From Coffea arabica (lineage: Eukaryota; Streptophyta; Magnoliopsida; Gentianales; Rubiaceae), in contig NC_092317.1 in the NCBI RefSeq assembly GCF_036785885.1, forward strand, positions 9,116,501 through 9,180,500: a stretch of 64,000 nt of DNA. The letters run 5' to 3'. The notes beneath the pieces were generated by a model that saw only the letters and a list, made by a program, of their open reading frames with translations, did no database searches and was not told where the DNA came from. Shown piece after piece: positions 23,057 to 34,759 of this stretch. The translations under genes were made by a program, and so were the position numbers. Every line of letters starts with the position of its first letter. Positions within the stretch are counted from its first letter, which is position 1.

Positions 23057-25597
23057 TCAGTTGCGTTGCTTCTTGGCGGTTCCGTCCTTTTGTTGTGCAG
23101 GTGCTGCATCACTAGTTCCTTCACTGGATTTTGTGGAAGATGAGTTGACTAAATTGGTTGGGCCGGCTCTTTTCCTTGTCTCCATTTCTATCATTACGAC
23201 ATCTATTGCCGTTCCTTGAGAGATGAGGTCTGTTTTTTCTGCTCCTTCAGCTAAGCTTGTTGCACTACCAGAATTCCAGGATGCTGATATGGTTGCATAG
23301 TTGGTAGTATACTTTGATATGACAGCGAGCTCTTCAGGAGTTGAGTTTCTGATATGAGCAATGATAGCTATGTATTTTGCTGCAGCAGTTGAATTGTATG
23401 TATTTTGGGTCTTCTTCACCAAACAAACCAAGTTGTTTTGTTTGATAAAATCCTCAATGGTGGTATAGTCCAGCTTGTTCTGTAATGGATTATGAAAATG
23501 TAAAGATAAGCTAATAATGGATTATTTAATGAGTTTGAGTTGTGTTTAAGGTGCAATTTGTGTGTTGTACCTGTATCTCTTGCTTTTGGATTTCATCGAT
23601 AGTGAAAGGTAGCAGTTGCTCAGCATCATTGCCGTTGAGATCAAGGGTGATTGAACCGGTGTGATCTATAAGTTGTACTGTCAGTCTGCATCTGTTTATG
23701 ATGCGATGGTTGTCAGTGTCAACTAAATTTACCAACAGAACATGAGGTTATACACTATTGCCACAATCCATTTGTGATTACACAAGGGGGAAAAAGATCT
23801 GAAGAATCCACTTAGCCTACTGTAATATGGAACATGAGGACATATTATGCACAATTTCTCTAGTATAAGTGCTGTAACTTCAGATCCACGTTATAAATGA
23901 GTACCATGAATAACAAAATGGGTCCCTCAAAAGCAGCGGATTTACTTAGAACAAGATAAATGACAAAATAATCCAACCAATTCCAAAATCAATAAAAATG
24001 AAAACAATCACAATGACATGCACTTCAGCAATGAATCAAAGTAAAGTAGCACTCTTCCAGTCAAAACGTAGGATTAACAAAACTGTTTCTCTGTAAGTCT
24101 TCATAACTTACAAAACTCACAATCCATTTCAGTGAAACTAAAATGAGTCCACTAATCAAGATTGGATAATAAGAGCAAAAAAGTGAAACTTATTACAGAA
24201 CTCACTCATCATTGTTGTAATTGATTTGGGCTATCCTTTTGCTGTTGGTTTGCTGTTGACTTTAAATGATGAAGTTGGAAGAAGGTAACTGGGCAGAAGA
24301 GTATATATACCTTGGGCTTACACAGATGCATTTGTGGCATGAGGTGCAGTCAAATTCCAAGTTCGGTCGTGCTCTAAGGTACTTGTAGCAGATAGGGCAT
24401 GCATTGTACCACATTTTTTGGCTTCGTTCAAATAGGTTTGGTATTCCCTTATCCAGTATGGCCGCTTCTGTTCATTTGTTGTAAAGCTGTTTAGATGGTT
24501 TTTAAATTGCAGGAGAGTATTGCAGAATATGTGGTTACCGTATTTGTAGTTGTCAAGCTTTTAATAGTCGATCATCGATTGGAGCTGGGAAGAGATTTAA
24601 GCGATCTGCATATGTTCGTTCTGTAATGAATTTCAGGAGTACTTCTTGATTTTTGCTTGACCTGCAAGTATCAAAATGTATTAGGTAATGGAGGTATGAT
24701 GTAAAGTTTGATCTTTAAGAGTAGGACGTTTATTAATTTATGCTGAATGTTAGAGGGTGACATTACCAAGTACGAAGCGCATTTGCTTGAGCAGTTGGAG
24801 GATTGATCAAGATACAAGTTGCAAACTTGGTTGACAGGTTCAAAGCTATGTGTCACAGAGAATAGTTTTATTTCATTAATATTTGAGGTGAATATAGGGT
24901 TAACATATTCAAAGGTATGTAATAGTGATAACCAGAAGTATTACTGTAGTCAAATGCATAGACTTACTATGATAGGAGGTTGCTTTAATTCTTAGAGCAG
25001 CAATGATTGGTTGTGTGTGGATCATGTCAGCTATTTGTTGGCCCTCATCAAATTCATGCTCACCCCAAAGTGTTAAGACAAGAGGTTGGGAGCTACATGT
25101 ACAAGTTAGCCGTGCTTATTTAAAACGAAATATTATTTTGATTAATTGGATGGATGTAATATGTACCTTTTATCGACTATGATTATTTCTCTGGTAAGTG
25201 TTGGTCCCCTTATGGCCCTTGGGTTAACATGTATAGCAACTTCAAGTAGATCTGCGTAGTAGAGATAGGTTGTCTATTCGGATGAATGTATTATAGAATA
25301 ATATGAAAGGGGGCAAATGTTACCTATTTCTTCATCTGTGTCAATGTGCTCATAGATTCTGCCATACGGTTTGAAGTTGAAGACATCTGGTAGCATCGGA
25401 GGCTCCGACTCATGAACTTGCTGCACAACGGTCGAATTGTCAATAACCCAACAGTATTCGTTGCTATAAGTATTATATCTGGGCTGGACTGTCTCAAGTT
25501 TTGCGTTGGAGATATAGTATCGACGGAATGGCTAGAAATGTCTCTTGAAAAAATGAATGTCACCACCGTATATCATTGCTTGTGCTCTTCTTCCCTG
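23057..25597 (-). pseudogene. RPA1-like (replication protein A 70 kDa subunit-like) gene, decayed
   Basis: Exon-like blocks in order on the minus strand: about 25,597-25,323 (AMIYGGDIHFFKRHF, then a stop, then RRYYISNAKLETVQP), 25,280-25,168 (HVNPRAIRGPTLTREIIIVD), 25,105-24,970 (LVLTLWGEHEFDEGQQIA), 24,853-24,768 (FATCILINPPTAQANALRTW), 24,440-24,310 (zinc ribbon, CPIC...CTSCHKC), 23,735-23,570 (LTVQLIDHTGSITLDL) and 23,480-23,057 (tail ending KKQRN). These match the OB-fold DNA-binding and C4 zinc-ribbon C-terminal regions of RPA1. The in-frame TAG near 25,552 and a poorly readable block at 24,500-24,660 indicate decay. The N-terminal OB domain was not found. RPA1-like genes are frequent cargo of plant Helitrons, and the setting supports that origin over the cellular RPA gene. 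Confidence 0.7.
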
Positions 25598-26518
25598 AAA
25601 TAGAAAAAGTTTTCATTTGTAAATGGTTATGTTATAGTGGAACATGTCAGTTCAAAGCCTGTGCACAAGGCCAAATTACTTAGCTGATCATTTGCAACAA
25701 GGACAAATCCATGGAAAGAATGGAATAGCGGATAAACAGCGGACATGCAGAAAAAAATAGAATATCAAAGGTTAGTTATTTTTAAGAACCCCTATAGAAA
25801 GTACAATGATTGGCATTGCGTCACATGTTGTTTATAGGAGGCAACGTATTTAGGAGACTTACAAATATTGTGTATTTAAAAACAAAGTCTAGGAAAAGTG
25901 ACGTGATAAAAATGGAGGCTGAATTAGCTTGAATTCCATGGACGTTCAGTTCTGAATTAGCTTTATGGCGAAAAGCACTAAATAGAGGAGTAGAGTTGTT
26001 GGCACCAACTGGTCAATTCTGTACCTACGTCGCTTTTGGTCTTCCCATTCAATATCTGATTACCTTATAAGAGCCTGTGAGGGAAGCTGATTTTGTCAGT
26101 GTTGAGGGATTAGGTGTTTGATGGTGAACACAAGTTACTGCTATGTTCATGGACTTGGTTAATGAAACTACAGCATAACCAACTTTAAGCTTTATATTCT
26201 ACCCAAGCAATATGACCAAACCACTATCTTAGAAAGGTGATAAGCTGTAGTAAATAAGTGGTAGAAGGTCAGCAGAAGTAAATATTGCTCTTGGAGTCAC
26301 GCATATAACATGTTGCCATGCATATATCTTCTTTCAATCCTCTTCCCTGCGTTAATCAAAGAGTTGTATTTGAATTTCAACCGCAAGGATAAGGATAGTT
26401 TGAAAATGTGAAAATATTTGAAGTGTAATTAGAGCACTGAGTAGCTTTGATTTCATTGCAATACTTAGATGTCCACTCTCAGACATTTAAGTCTGAGAAC
26501 AGGTTTAGTAGTTGATAG

Positions 26519-27321
26519 CATAGTTATTAAACTCGGCCCGGAGAGGAGACCGGCAAAGGAGGTGGGTCAACGGGTCATTGGTTCAACCGGTGGGTGAGTG
26601 GTTGAACCAGTGGGTCACTACATATATTTAAATATTATATTTTATAAATTTTGATATAGGATATATGAGATAAATTGTAATAAATAATGTCATAACAAAT
26701 ATTCATTTAATTTAATTTGCTATAGAATATTTAATTCATATAAGAATCAGCAAAACATAAATTTAATTAGTAATCCACCAAACTTCAAGTGTAGATGTTT
26801 ATTGTAATTATCTAGATTATTTACAAATTTTAAATGCAAAAAAATATTTAAAAACAATATTTGTCTTTAAAATAAATTATGTAATATGTTATTTTTGAAA
26901 TCTATTTTATAATTTATAGAATATAAGGGTCATAAGTTTTATTAAAAGATTCCAAATACATTTGTTTTGGAGAGTTTAAAAAAATAAAGATGAAATTAAC
27001 AAAACATTCATATAGCATACGAATGGCCATTAATGAACAAATGACAAAGTGGCCTGGTGGTGAGCTACGCACAAACAATACCGAAGGTCTGAAGTTTGAA
27101 TTCAAGCAAAGGCTTGGACAAACATTTTTTCCTCAAACCCAGTCTGCCCACAAAACCGGCCGGGTTTCCGGTTTAATCCGGTTGAACCACCGGTCCGTTG
27201 AAAAGTCAACGGTTCATATGCAGAAACGATCCAATTGAAGAACCGGCCCGGTTTAGTGGCCGGTTCGCCGGGTTGACCGGTCGAACCGCCGGGCCGGGCC
27301 GGACCGGGTTTAATAACTATG
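26519..27321. mobile_element. hAT-type MITE, 803 bp, perfect 8-bp target duplication
   Basis: The element begins CATAGTTATTAAAC and ends GTTTAATAACTATG, exact inverted complements. GTTGATAG flanks it directly on both sides (26,511-26,518 and 27,322-27,329). Inside the ends, the arms are rich in inverted GGTTCAACCGG/CCGGTTGAACC-type blocks around an AT-rich centre without coding capacity. An 8-bp duplication and CA..TG ends point to the hAT superfamily. It sits inside the Helitron-like region and so is younger than it. Confidence 0.88.
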
Positions 27322-28139
27322 GTTGATAGTATTCGGTGTCAGGTTGAGCATTAGCTACGACTGAATTGAACTTGTGTTCCGATAGATTACTTAAAAGCCC
27401 CTTTCTCATGTGTTATTCAATTAATTGGATGTTTATATTCGAGTGTCACTTTCGACAGTTACAAGTAATTGTTCGAATTAATGGTTGCTCTTCCATTTTC
27501 TTCCGTTGGATTCTCTTCAACTTCTATTATATCATTACTTCTTAATAGTTTGTTTCACTTAGTATTTCGATATATTTGCTCGAAGCTATGTTTGGTAGTT
27601 TAGCTTGAGATTTGTGTTCTTTCTCTCCTGATTGATCAATATCTAGTTTCTGAAACTAGAGTTTTGTTTCTTACATTTGATAAATTAGTGGTAGTAAATT
27701 GATTTAGCATGTAAATTCTTGTTTTTTGGATTTAATAATAGGTTTGTGACTTCTGTAAAAAAAAAGAGAGATTTACGGGGATTTTTTAGAATAATCTTAA
27801 CTATTACTGGTGGATGCAAGCGATTGTCTGACATATTTGTAATTACCTAACTTTTTGATTGTCATGATACTTGTTGATTGATTAGTACCTAAGTTGATTA
27901 ATTTATATTTGGTTTTGTATGTTTGATTAGGATGGTAATGGTACTAATTGAGTAGTATTTGTTTGATGAAACTTTTGCAGCCAAAGCCAATTGAGGCTTA
28001 TGTTATTTAATATATCTACTATGAAGGTCATTCTTTGTTGTTACTCGTTTGAGATAGGATGCATAATTAAACTATTTTATAATTGTTTTTAGCCACAGGT
28101 ACCAAACTCTCGTGCGTTGCGCGAGTTCTTCTTCTCTAA

Positions 28140-29230
28140 TCAAATGTTCATAAGAACGAGTTGCTTTTTTCTTTTTTGGTTCAAACTTGCCATATTTTGT
28201 GACATGATATTCTAATCAGTACAAGTACTGATTAACTTTATTTTTATTGGAGGCTTGAGAGGCCATTAAATAGGAATAATTAAAATTTGAGAGCTACAAA
28301 TTTCTCTATAAGGATTTTTTTGTCATCAATGTTTTGAGTATTTTAGAAGCCAAAACTTATGTATACATACCTCTAAAGAGAAATAACCCATGGGATACTT
28401 AGGACATGATAAACAAAGCTACACCACATAACACAATCAAGCACCATTTTAAGGAAAAAAGAAAGAAAGAAAATCTTTGGTGTGTGTATACACACACACA
28501 TACAGGTATATTATGTATGTGTACTTAGCAAACTGACTTCTTTCTTTTCTTTTTTCTCCCCTTTTTTAGACTTGCTTTAGAAGGAAAAAAAATTCAAACT
28601 GACCTCCTTTTTATTTCTTTTTCCTTCTCACTTTAATAGGAAAAATATTAAATGTGAGCAAACAAGTCCCCCCTGACTTTCTTGTTCTTTTGCATTTAAG
28701 TTGTTATCCAGGAATCTACTTTGATTTTCGAGAATTCATCCCACATTTGAAATTTTCTTGTAATTCCTTCTAAAAGCAGGTAGGAAAATGCCTTAATTAA
28801 AAGGTTCACTAGCTACAAAAACCAGAAATTCAAAATGCGCAAAGGAAAACAAAAACTGTTTGCAACTTATCATGGGCTTTTCCAGTGTTTCCAGTACTGT
28901 GTTTATATTTTCGTGGTAGCACTTTGATACCAGAATTTCTCAGGCGTTATTAAGGTGTTTTTGGAGTTCTATATTCTTGATTTTGTACTTGAGAAATTTT
29001 GGTGATTGGCAAATCTACCATTTCTAGTGCATTCATTGATAGGACATCAACTTGTAATGTATGTTGAGATGCGAAAAAACAAGTAAATATGTTTTTACTA
29101 AAAAAAGTTTGATCAGTAATACGTTTTTACTCAAGAACAAGTTCATTTAACAAGCCTCTTCAATACAAGGAAGAGTTTACTTGCCATATATGTATATGGT
29201 ACAAAACTAGTTACTTGAATTTCTCTTACT
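28140..29230. other. intergenic, no gene seen
   Basis: T-rich and A-rich runs and an 18-base perfect palindrome GTGTGTGTATACACACAC near 28,480. No coding exon or element end was recognised beyond the Helitron terminus on its left. Confidence 0.45.
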
Positions 29231-29236
29231 TCTCTA

Positions 29237-30335
29237 ATTTTCACTTGAATCTCTTCCCAGAAAATAAAAATAAAAACGGACCATTTGCTTCACTCCCCAT
29301 CTTTTTTCTTGGTGGCGCCGGTGCTCCGATGCAGCTGCCGGAAGATTATTGGATCCTGCCGTAGGTCCTGCTGCTTCTGCAGGGCCTGGACCAAGCAGAA
29401 TCCGTAGCAATGGCTCCTGCCTTTGGTTAGATAACTTTTGCGGCAGGAGCAATCTGCAAAAGAAGCTACATCACAAAAATGTCAAGGGGAAAACCATATA
29501 GCAAAGCAAGTTCATCAAATTTACGAGGGAAGTAATTAATCTCTTTTACAGAAAACCCTATGGCTAAGAGTCTGATTTTTTTTTTCAACTCTCGAAGAGC
29601 CAAAAAAAAAAAAAAAGGTACTGAACTTATTATAATCTGTTCTTCATTCTAAATCCAAGAAAATGTAGATTGGAATTCTGACCTTCATAAGATGAGATAA
29701 CCAGCCGTCGATGTGATGTGACGTGCCATGAACAGCAACCTTGCTTGAGTTATCTCTGTGAAATCTTAATTTCAGCAAAACGTCGACATGCAGAGCTGTC
29801 ATCAGAGTAAAAACAAGAAAACGAGGCAGGAGTAATCATTAGTCATTAATTTCTCAACCATTACTAATTAATTGTACGAGAAAAAAAACCCAAAAAAAAA
29901 AAAAGAATACCATGGTTGAAACAAATGAGGGTACCTGCATATGTGGTCTCTAGGATTTTGATCGAGTACATATCTGACGTTCACTTCTCTGCATTAGCAA
30001 ATCTTGCAGCCACAAAACCAAAAAACTGCTGAGAATAGATTATTTTTGTAAAAGAAAACAGTGGTCTTAACTCTTAATCAACACCCTATGGGAAAGGAAA
30101 TCATGACAGGAAGAAAAAAAGAACAAAAAAAATAAAGAAAGAAAGAAAGAAACATCATAGCAGTAAATCAGGTGTATAGCCAAAAATTTTGACAAGGCTA
30201 CATAGAGAATTCCATCTCCGGTAATAATGAATACCCAAATATCAACGATGATTGCCCAGTTTTGCAGCAGCTGCAAGAGGACTCAGCACTGAAACTTAAA
30301 CAGCTCTCTGGGCTTCTGGGATCGATCTCTCAAAG
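29237..30335 (-). other. possible spliced transcript of unknown nature
   Basis: Reading the minus strand, CATAAATACAGC (TATA-like) lies near 30,340, and a CTTTTGCAG acceptor near 29,455 precedes a distinctly more GC-rich open stretch down to about 29,237. That stretch would encode a Pro/Ala/Gly-rich, basic peptide of about 70 residues (LLGPGPAEAAGPTAGSNNLP). No signal peptide or known peptide-hormone motif is apparent. It could be a non-coding RNA, a young small-protein gene or a captured gene scrap. Confidence 0.2.
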
Positions 30336-30399
30336 CTGTATTTATGGACATGGGCATGAGCATTTGGGCGTGTAAAAGATAAGGGGCTTGTCCTTTTTT

Positions 30400-31393
30400 G
30401 TTATACGTTACTTGCCAATTGTTGTTAGGTTGATTGAGGAGTAGTCGCGAGGAGCAAGACCTTTAACGTCTATAGAAAGCGTTTTATTATGTTCACACCA
30501 GGGTCTGTATTACACGGAATGGTTCCCAAAGAGTGTGTGGTAATGCTCATTAGTACACTTAATTACAACTCATCATATGCATGTACACATTTAATTTTAG
30601 ATTTTCTTCCAATTAAACAATTATTTGATTCAATTTCACTTACCAAAACACTAGCACTTGAATTTCACATCCATTGAGCACTCTTGTAAGACAAGCTCAA
30701 ATTAATATACATTTTTATTTTTATTTTGGTATGGAGATGAAGTGTATGTTTGTTTTTTTTTTTTTTGAAAAGCACGTAGGTTTTAATTGAAAGTTTCTCG
30801 AAATGTTTCTCCAAAAAAAATAATAATAATAACTTCTTTCTTTTTTCAAAGCTAGAAAACCAATTAGAGATAAACAAAATATTTATCAGAATAATCAGCT
30901 AAATCGCTTTTCTAGAAGAAAGAAAATCACGAATTATATCACGATGCATCAAGATTAATATTAATGAACTGAGGGCCTTCTTTTGTAATAGTAAATATTG
31001 GGATCGTTTGAACAATTTGAGAAGTTAAATCAAATGAAGTTATCAATTATTGACATTCTTACAATTGAGGTACGGTGTCAATAGTTTTGCAGTAACATGC
31101 AGTCAGTAGATTAAGATCACCATTCAGTCAATAATCAAGCTAATCAAGGATTGGATACTAGTAATGCATATTTTTATTTATCCAAATTTGTAGACTTATA
31201 GTGTTTAAATTCAAATTCAGATGAAGTAACATGTATTTAGGGCTGTCAGTGTATACACTAACAGTGTAGAATATATAATATGTGTGTGTAACGCACACAA
31301 GTCATGTAAGGAGCGGCACGACTAACTTGGAAATTTAAGCATTTTTCTGAGATTGCTAATTCTACTTAATATTCTACCCAAAGCATGAGGTTG
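30400..31393. other. intergenic, MITE scrap only
   Basis: AT-rich. GTCAGTGTATACACTAACAG at about 31,237 resembles the arm of the MITE at the left end of the window. No gene recognised. Confidence 0.4.
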
Positions 31394-31398
31394 ATGTT

Positions 31399-32691
31399 TG
31401 ATAGGGTGTTAATTGCTGGTTATTTTATTGTTAATTTTCCCTTTTATCCTTGTCAAATATTGTTTTAATTATTAATATTTACTTATATTTGGTATTTGAC
31501 TCAATTTCAGGAAGTGAAACAGAAAACTACAAAAATGAGGGACTTTTTGGAGATAATTGGGATTTCAAACAACCGGGCCCACATGGTACTACAAAGAGAT
31601 TGCATTTCCTTTGCTGATTAGGAGATTGGAGTCCTACGGGCAATAGGAAACTAAAAGCAAGGACTTCGATAGAGTCCCACTTTTGGGTTGATTCTCAATT
31701 TCAGCAGGGGACCACAGGGATAAGAAGCTTTAGTCATTGTTGGCTTTAAAAAGGAGACAAACATACAGAGAACTCTTATCAATCAATCAATAGTTTTAAC
31801 TTAGTTTTTAGCATAGTTTAGTTTTTATTCTTTCTTGGCTCTTTTGATGGCCTGGACCTCAGTGGAATTACTGGAAGATTTTCTCATGAGGCGTGGCTAA
31901 GTTTGTCTAGTCAAGAACAACGGAGGATTTGGTTCTACTAAATTTGTGAGATCGAAGTAGTTTTTATTTATTCCCATTATTCACTGGTATTTGTCTATCT
32001 TCTGCTTTATGTTCATATGGTTGTTTTATTATTCGATTATCCAGGGCCCGGATTCTAGATTAATTCAATAACCTGAAGCCAATTAGGGTAGTTAAATCCG
32101 TAATTGTTTAATTATTCTAAACTGGTGGCAACTGGCATGATTGGGTTTATGTCATGGAGATAGGCAGGCTAACTTAAAGAGACCCTCGTAGCGTGTTGAT
32201 TGGTTAGAATTAGGCTCTTCTAATTATTCATGCAATTAGGGAATTGAACTTCTATGGTCGTACCTAGGGTTATTTCCTGATTAGAGAAATAGTCAACGGT
32301 CGTACCTTGACTATCGACAAATTGAGGAAGAGTTGGTTGTTTATCGCGTGTATGACAACTATAACTAATTTATCAGATAGTAACTGGAATAATCCTTGCA
32401 TCTGTGATCGAATTAAGTGAACCATCTCCGAAGTTGTCTCTTGGCTAGAGTTCGTCCATTATTATTTTTATTGTGATAATTAGTTATTTGAGTTGTAGTT
32501 ATTTTATTTTATTTTAATTTATTCCAAGTAATTTAGTTACTATCATTTTCAAAAACCCCCCATATCTGGAACTTGAGAAGAAATTAAATTATCCCCAGTC
32601 CCTGTGGATTCGACCCTGCTTACCGCTATATACAGAATTTGTATTTTATTTGAGCAGGTATTTATTATTGCACAGGGTTTGACGCCTGTCA
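31399..32691 (+). mobile_element. solo LTR of an LTR retrotransposon, 1,293 bp
   Basis: Begins TGATAGG and ends CCTGTCA, short near-perfect inverted ends of the TG..CA type. ATGTT flanks it on both sides (31,394-31,398 and 32,692-32,696), a 5-bp target duplication. The segment near the right end (CCCTGTGGATTCGACCCTGC) is a stretch I associate with plant retrotransposon LTRs. No gag-pol, primer binding site or second LTR adjoins it, so it is the product of LTR-LTR recombination. Confidence 0.8.
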
Positions 32692-32696
32692 ATGTT

Positions 32697-33640
32697 ATAT
32701 GCCATGCTTTAAATCAATTTTTGAGTTTTTTGTGCTCAAATTCGATGATGTGTTTTCTTCAAAAAAAAAAAAAGAAAAAAAGAGTGCTTGTGAATTTCTC
32801 TCTCTCTAGTCTGGCCTCTCTTTGATCCCTTTTCTTTTTCTTCATTTTTTGGTTTTCCCTTTCTATCAGTTTAGTGCTAGCCAAAATGCAGCTAAATATT
32901 TTCTTTTCAAAGTGACCTATTTTTTAAAAAAACTCAAAAGTGGCTGTGAGGGAAAGGGAACTTTTAGCAAATTTTATGATTTCTATTTTTGCCTTCTTGC
33001 ATTTTTTTTTTTGCATTTCTTTGCATTACGCATCAGTTTTTATTTTTTTTCCTACACTTTAAATTTTATCTCAATATGGGGCTGAAGTAAGTTCGTCGAA
33101 GTCCATATCATTGCATTATACCATATATTTGCATCGATTTTCAGTTTTCTGAGCATATGCAATTGGAAATCATTCAAACGAAATTAATCTCTATGAAAAT
33201 TCAATTTCTTCTTCAACCAGAATTTATAAATTGGTATTCTTTTTTTATTCAACTTATAATAATTAATCCTCTTGAGTACGTTAATTTACTATGTTCACTT
33301 TTTTTTTTTTGTCCCTTAAACCAAGATTTTGAAGCTTGAAACGCAAGGAATCCACAAACAAAATTGACGAATGGCTAAACAAATTAGAAGGCGTTGTTTT
33401 TATTATTATTTTTTTTTTAAGTTTCCTAAAACTGACCTTTTCCAAATCCCAAAGGGAAACTAAAACATGTCCCAGTAGTTCACGCTTCCGAAACCTGCAT
33501 GATTTGGAATCCCAATACCATAATGAAAAGAACGAAAGTTGTTTGTTTTATATATGGAACCCGTGAGAAGTGCCAAAAACATTACTCTTTTTCTGATGAT
33601 CAATATTCTCGAATGTCATCTTGAATCTTGATCAAACAAA
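32697..33640. other. flank between the solo LTR and the B3 gene
   Basis: T-rich sequence with poly-A and poly-T runs; probably promoter sequence of the B3 gene. The open frames here are Phe/Leu-rich products of T-rich DNA and are not accepted as genes. Confidence 0.4.
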
Positions 33641-33644
33641 ATTA

Positions 33645-34757
33645 ATGGCGATGTGCCTGTTGGATTTATTGGCTACAGTAGCTAAAGAAGAAAAGAAAAA
33701 GCTAGATGAAGAAGAAGAGAGGAAGAAAAGGAATCCAGAACAAGTACGTTTGTTACCCAAGAACGGAATCCAACTCGAACCCTTGGCAAAGTCTAAAGGT
33801 AAAAGGTCAATCAGACGAGAGCTTACAACATCAATGATGCATCTCGATGATCATCAGGAAGTTTTGGGTAATCTTCATAAGCCAGAATCAGATCCAGCAG
33901 TGGAAGAAACGAGTGATCATCAAGAGAAGAAAGTAGAAAAAAAATTCAGGAAAGTTACGAGCCAAAAAGAGAAGAGAAAAGTAAACAAGGCGGCTAGTGA
34001 TAATGATAATAATGACGATGATTATGGCCTAAAGCAGAAGAAGGATAGGAAAAGGAAGGTAACTATCGTTGGTTTTGATTCTCCACCTCTGCCTAAAGAA
34101 TTCAAGGAGCGGATTAAAGCCAAAGCCGAAGGCGGGGTAGTAGGCAAAGAGATAAAGGTGATAGAAAAAAGCCTAACAAGAACTGATACTCAATTCGCTC
34201 AAAACCGATTCTCCATTCCAGTAAACCAGATGAAGGAGGAATTTCTTCTCCCTGAAGAATTAGAATTCCTTAAAGACCGTACCCCTGATGGAGCGCATTG
34301 GAATACAATGGAGGTAAAGATAATTGAGCCATCGGGGAAAGTAGAGAAAGTGGGCCTGAGCAGGTGGAAGATGAGGAAGGAATTTGGCAAGCCGAGTGTA
34401 TCTTATGTGCTCAAAGGAGATTGGAAAAAAGTTTTGACAGAGAACAGGCTCCAAGAAGGCCAGATGGTACAGTTGTGGGCTATTAGAATTGGTATAAACG
34501 AAGAGCTTTGTTTTGCCTTTGTTGTACTGAGATTAAGAGAACAGGAAGAGGAAGGGAGTACTTGTAAGACCAGTAATGTTGATAATGGAACTAATAATAG
34601 TACTCCTGTTTCATGTGTTGACGGTGAAGCAGAAGAAGCCAAGGCATCATCACCAGGAGAAAAAGATGGTGAAGTTGAAGAACGTAAGGCGGATCATCCG
34701 GATAATGGTCAAGCTGAAGTTAAGCCATCATCATCATCTGGAGGAACTAATAAGTAA
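33645..34757 (+). CDS. B3 domain-containing protein, DUF313/REM-like
   Basis: Single exon, 370 aa. The start is the ATG at 33,645 (MAMCLLDLLA); the frame stays open to 33,621 only from a TTG. Residues 15-165 are Lys/Glu-rich and disordered, with nuclear-localisation-like clusters (KKDRKRKV). The B3-like fold covers about 175-298: QNRFSIPVNQM, a LLPEE.EFL segment, then LSRWKMRK, VLKGDWKKV and GQMVQLWAIRI, ending FAFVVLRL. This arrangement is that of the plant DUF313 group of B3 proteins, mostly uncharacterised putative DNA-binding factors. The tail is acidic and Ser-rich. Intronless structure is usual for this group. Targets are unknown. It is one of only two confident plus-strand genes here, lying between the solo LTR and the homeobox gene. 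Confidence 0.82.
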   Translation: MAMCLLDLLATVAKEEKKKLDEEEERKKRNPEQVRLLPKNGIQLEPLAKSKGKRSIRRELTTSMMHLDDHQEVLGNLHKPESDPAVEETSDHQEKKVEKKFRKVTSQKEKRKVNKAASDNDNNDDDYGLKQKKDRKRKVTIVGFDSPPLPKEFKERIKAKAEGGVVGKEIKVIEKSLTRTDTQFAQNRFSIPVNQMKEEFLLPEELEFLKDRTPDGAHWNTMEVKIIEPSGKVEKVGLSRWKMRKEFGKPSVSYVLKGDWKKVLTENRLQEGQMVQLWAIRIGINEELCFAFVVLRLREQEEEGSTCKTSNVDNGTNNSTPVSCVDGEAEEAKASSPGEKDGEVEERKADHPDNGQAEVKPSSSSGGTNK

Positions 34758-34759
34758 TC

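Larger units (their letters stand above)
20128..28139 (+). mobile_element. Helitron-like region; 3' terminus at 28,139
   Basis: The 3' end looks like a plant Helitron: a 7-bp stem with a 3-base loop (CTCGTGC-GTT-GCGCGAG, 28,109-28,125), ten bases, then CTAA at 28,136-28,139 followed by T, as expected for insertion between A and T. Near 20,128 the sequence AAACTCCCGCGCTTAGTG resembles the start of that hairpin and may be a decayed older 3' end. Stretches around 20,220-21,010 and 26,350-27,620 share motifs in the same order (TTTGAATTTCAACCG, GGT.GTTTAGCTTGAG), suggesting two related copies. An RPA1-like gene, often carried by plant Helitrons, lies inside on the opposite strand. I found no Rep/helicase coding sequence and did not fix the 5' end, so the left boundary is only nominal. 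Confidence 0.45.

Noticed and set aside
28480-28497. 18-base palindrome GTGTGTGTATACACACAC as a regulatory site
   Set aside because: It is a simple (GT)n/(AC)n junction; palindromy follows from the dinucleotide repeat and nothing nearby is a gene.
33621-33644. Eight-residue N-terminal extension of the B3 protein
   Set aside because: The upstream start is TTG; the first ATG in frame is at 33,645.
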